A stretch of DNA of 5,365 nt from an uncultured Bacteroidota bacterium (GTDB lineage: Bacteria; Bacteroidota; Bacteroidia; Chitinophagales; Chitinophagaceae): NCBI GenBank assembly GCA_903851455.1, contig CAINOM010000155.1, forward strand, positions 1 to 5,365, in the 5' to 3' direction. Under the pieces are notes generated by a model. That model was not told the DNA's origin and ran no database searches. It saw nothing but the letters and a program-made list of their open reading frames with translations. Within the stretch, counting starts at the first letter, position 1. Every line of letters begins with the position of its first letter. Made by a program: the position numbers and the translations under genes. This document shows positions 5,082 through 5,365 of the stretch, in pieces.

Positions 5082-5365
5082 TCAATTCCTGTGCTTCAAC
5101 CTGCGAACATATATAGCCCAGGAAACCAGCAAAATGATCTCCCCGATCGAAAAGGAGATCCAGTCGAAGTACTTAGGGATATAATTAGCGAGTGTGTCGG
5201 GTAAAGGGCCGCCGCGCTGCATAGCCCGGTATAGTATTGCGCCGTTCTGCTGCATGTAGTCTTCTGTGAATGCAATGATAACTACCACGCTGCCAAGAAG
5301 TAATGTGATCCATTCCCGTTTTTTAAATCCTACTGCGAATTGCCTGCCTGAGAAATAAACGACCG
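5082..5365 (-). CDS. C-terminal end of an unidentified membrane protein, continues past the window
   Basis: I do not recognise this protein. The minus-strand frame is open from the right edge to a TGA at 5082-5084, giving 93 complete codons. A GTG at 5286-5288 could be mistaken for a start, but the frame continues upstream without a stop through WITLLLGSVVVIIAF, so that GTG is most likely an internal valine and the gene starts outside the window. Visible features are a short basic loop (FKKREW), a hydrophobic helix (about the 17 residues after that loop), an extracytoplasmic-looking segment with TEDYMQQNGAILY and GGPLPDT, and a final helix (SIGEIILLVSWAIYV) ending in a basic tail, RRLKHRN. 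That tail suggests the C-terminus is cytoplasmic. The layout could be the end of a multi-pass transporter or glycan-related membrane enzyme, but nothing decides this. It is convergent with the DoxX gene. Confidence 0.7.
   Translation of the reverse strand, partial: VVYFSGRQFAVGFKKREWITLLLGSVVVIIAFTEDYMQQNGAILYRAMQRGGPLPDTLANYIPKYFDWISFSIGEIILLVSWAIYVRRLKHRN

Overview
The window reads as ordinary chromosomal DNA from a member of the Bacteroidota, most likely a Chitinophagaceae-like bacterium. The evidence is a secreted protein with a type IX secretion sorting domain, several candidate promoters with the Bacteroidota -7 motif TAnnTTTG, gene starts mostly without strong Shine-Dalgarno sequences, a histidine kinase with an 'AHQLGTP' H-box, and a 'DHWC' cupin. 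The species assignment is inference; no sequence search was possible.

Layout. The left edge holds a tRNA-Leu (anticodon GAG) on the minus strand, cut off at its 3' end, with an exact TAnnTTTG promoter box and a four-copy 8-nt tandem repeat just upstream of it. Next, also on the minus strand, is a complete two-transmembrane sensor histidine kinase (181-1317) with no response regulator beside it. A 91-bp divergent gap separates it from a plus-strand trio with short gaps (24 and 28 nt), probably one operon: a 72-residue single-pass membrane protein of unknown function, a family 2 glycosyltransferase, and a small DHWC-motif cupin.

An A/T-rich 261-bp gap (3078-3338) with two short hairpins, each with an all-adenine loop, leads to a 365-residue secreted protein. 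This protein has a signal peptide, three Ig-like modules and a C-terminal type IX sorting domain. It ends at a strong intrinsic terminator (4456-4487). A DoxX-family four-helix membrane protein follows with its own candidate promoter. At the right edge a convergent minus-strand reading frame encodes the C-terminal end of an unidentified membrane protein and continues out of the window.

How the genes relate. The kinase senses a signal across the inner membrane, but its target cannot be read from this window. The glycosyltransferase probably adds a sugar to a surface glycan, and the co-directional mini membrane protein may accompany it. The secreted Ig-like protein is probably displayed on or released from the cell surface. 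I found no convincing undescribed multi-gene system, mobile element, CRISPR array or pseudogene. The most interesting items are the A-loop inverted repeat lying across a candidate promoter, the tandem octamer next to the tRNA promoter, and the conserved-looking but unidentified small membrane proteins.
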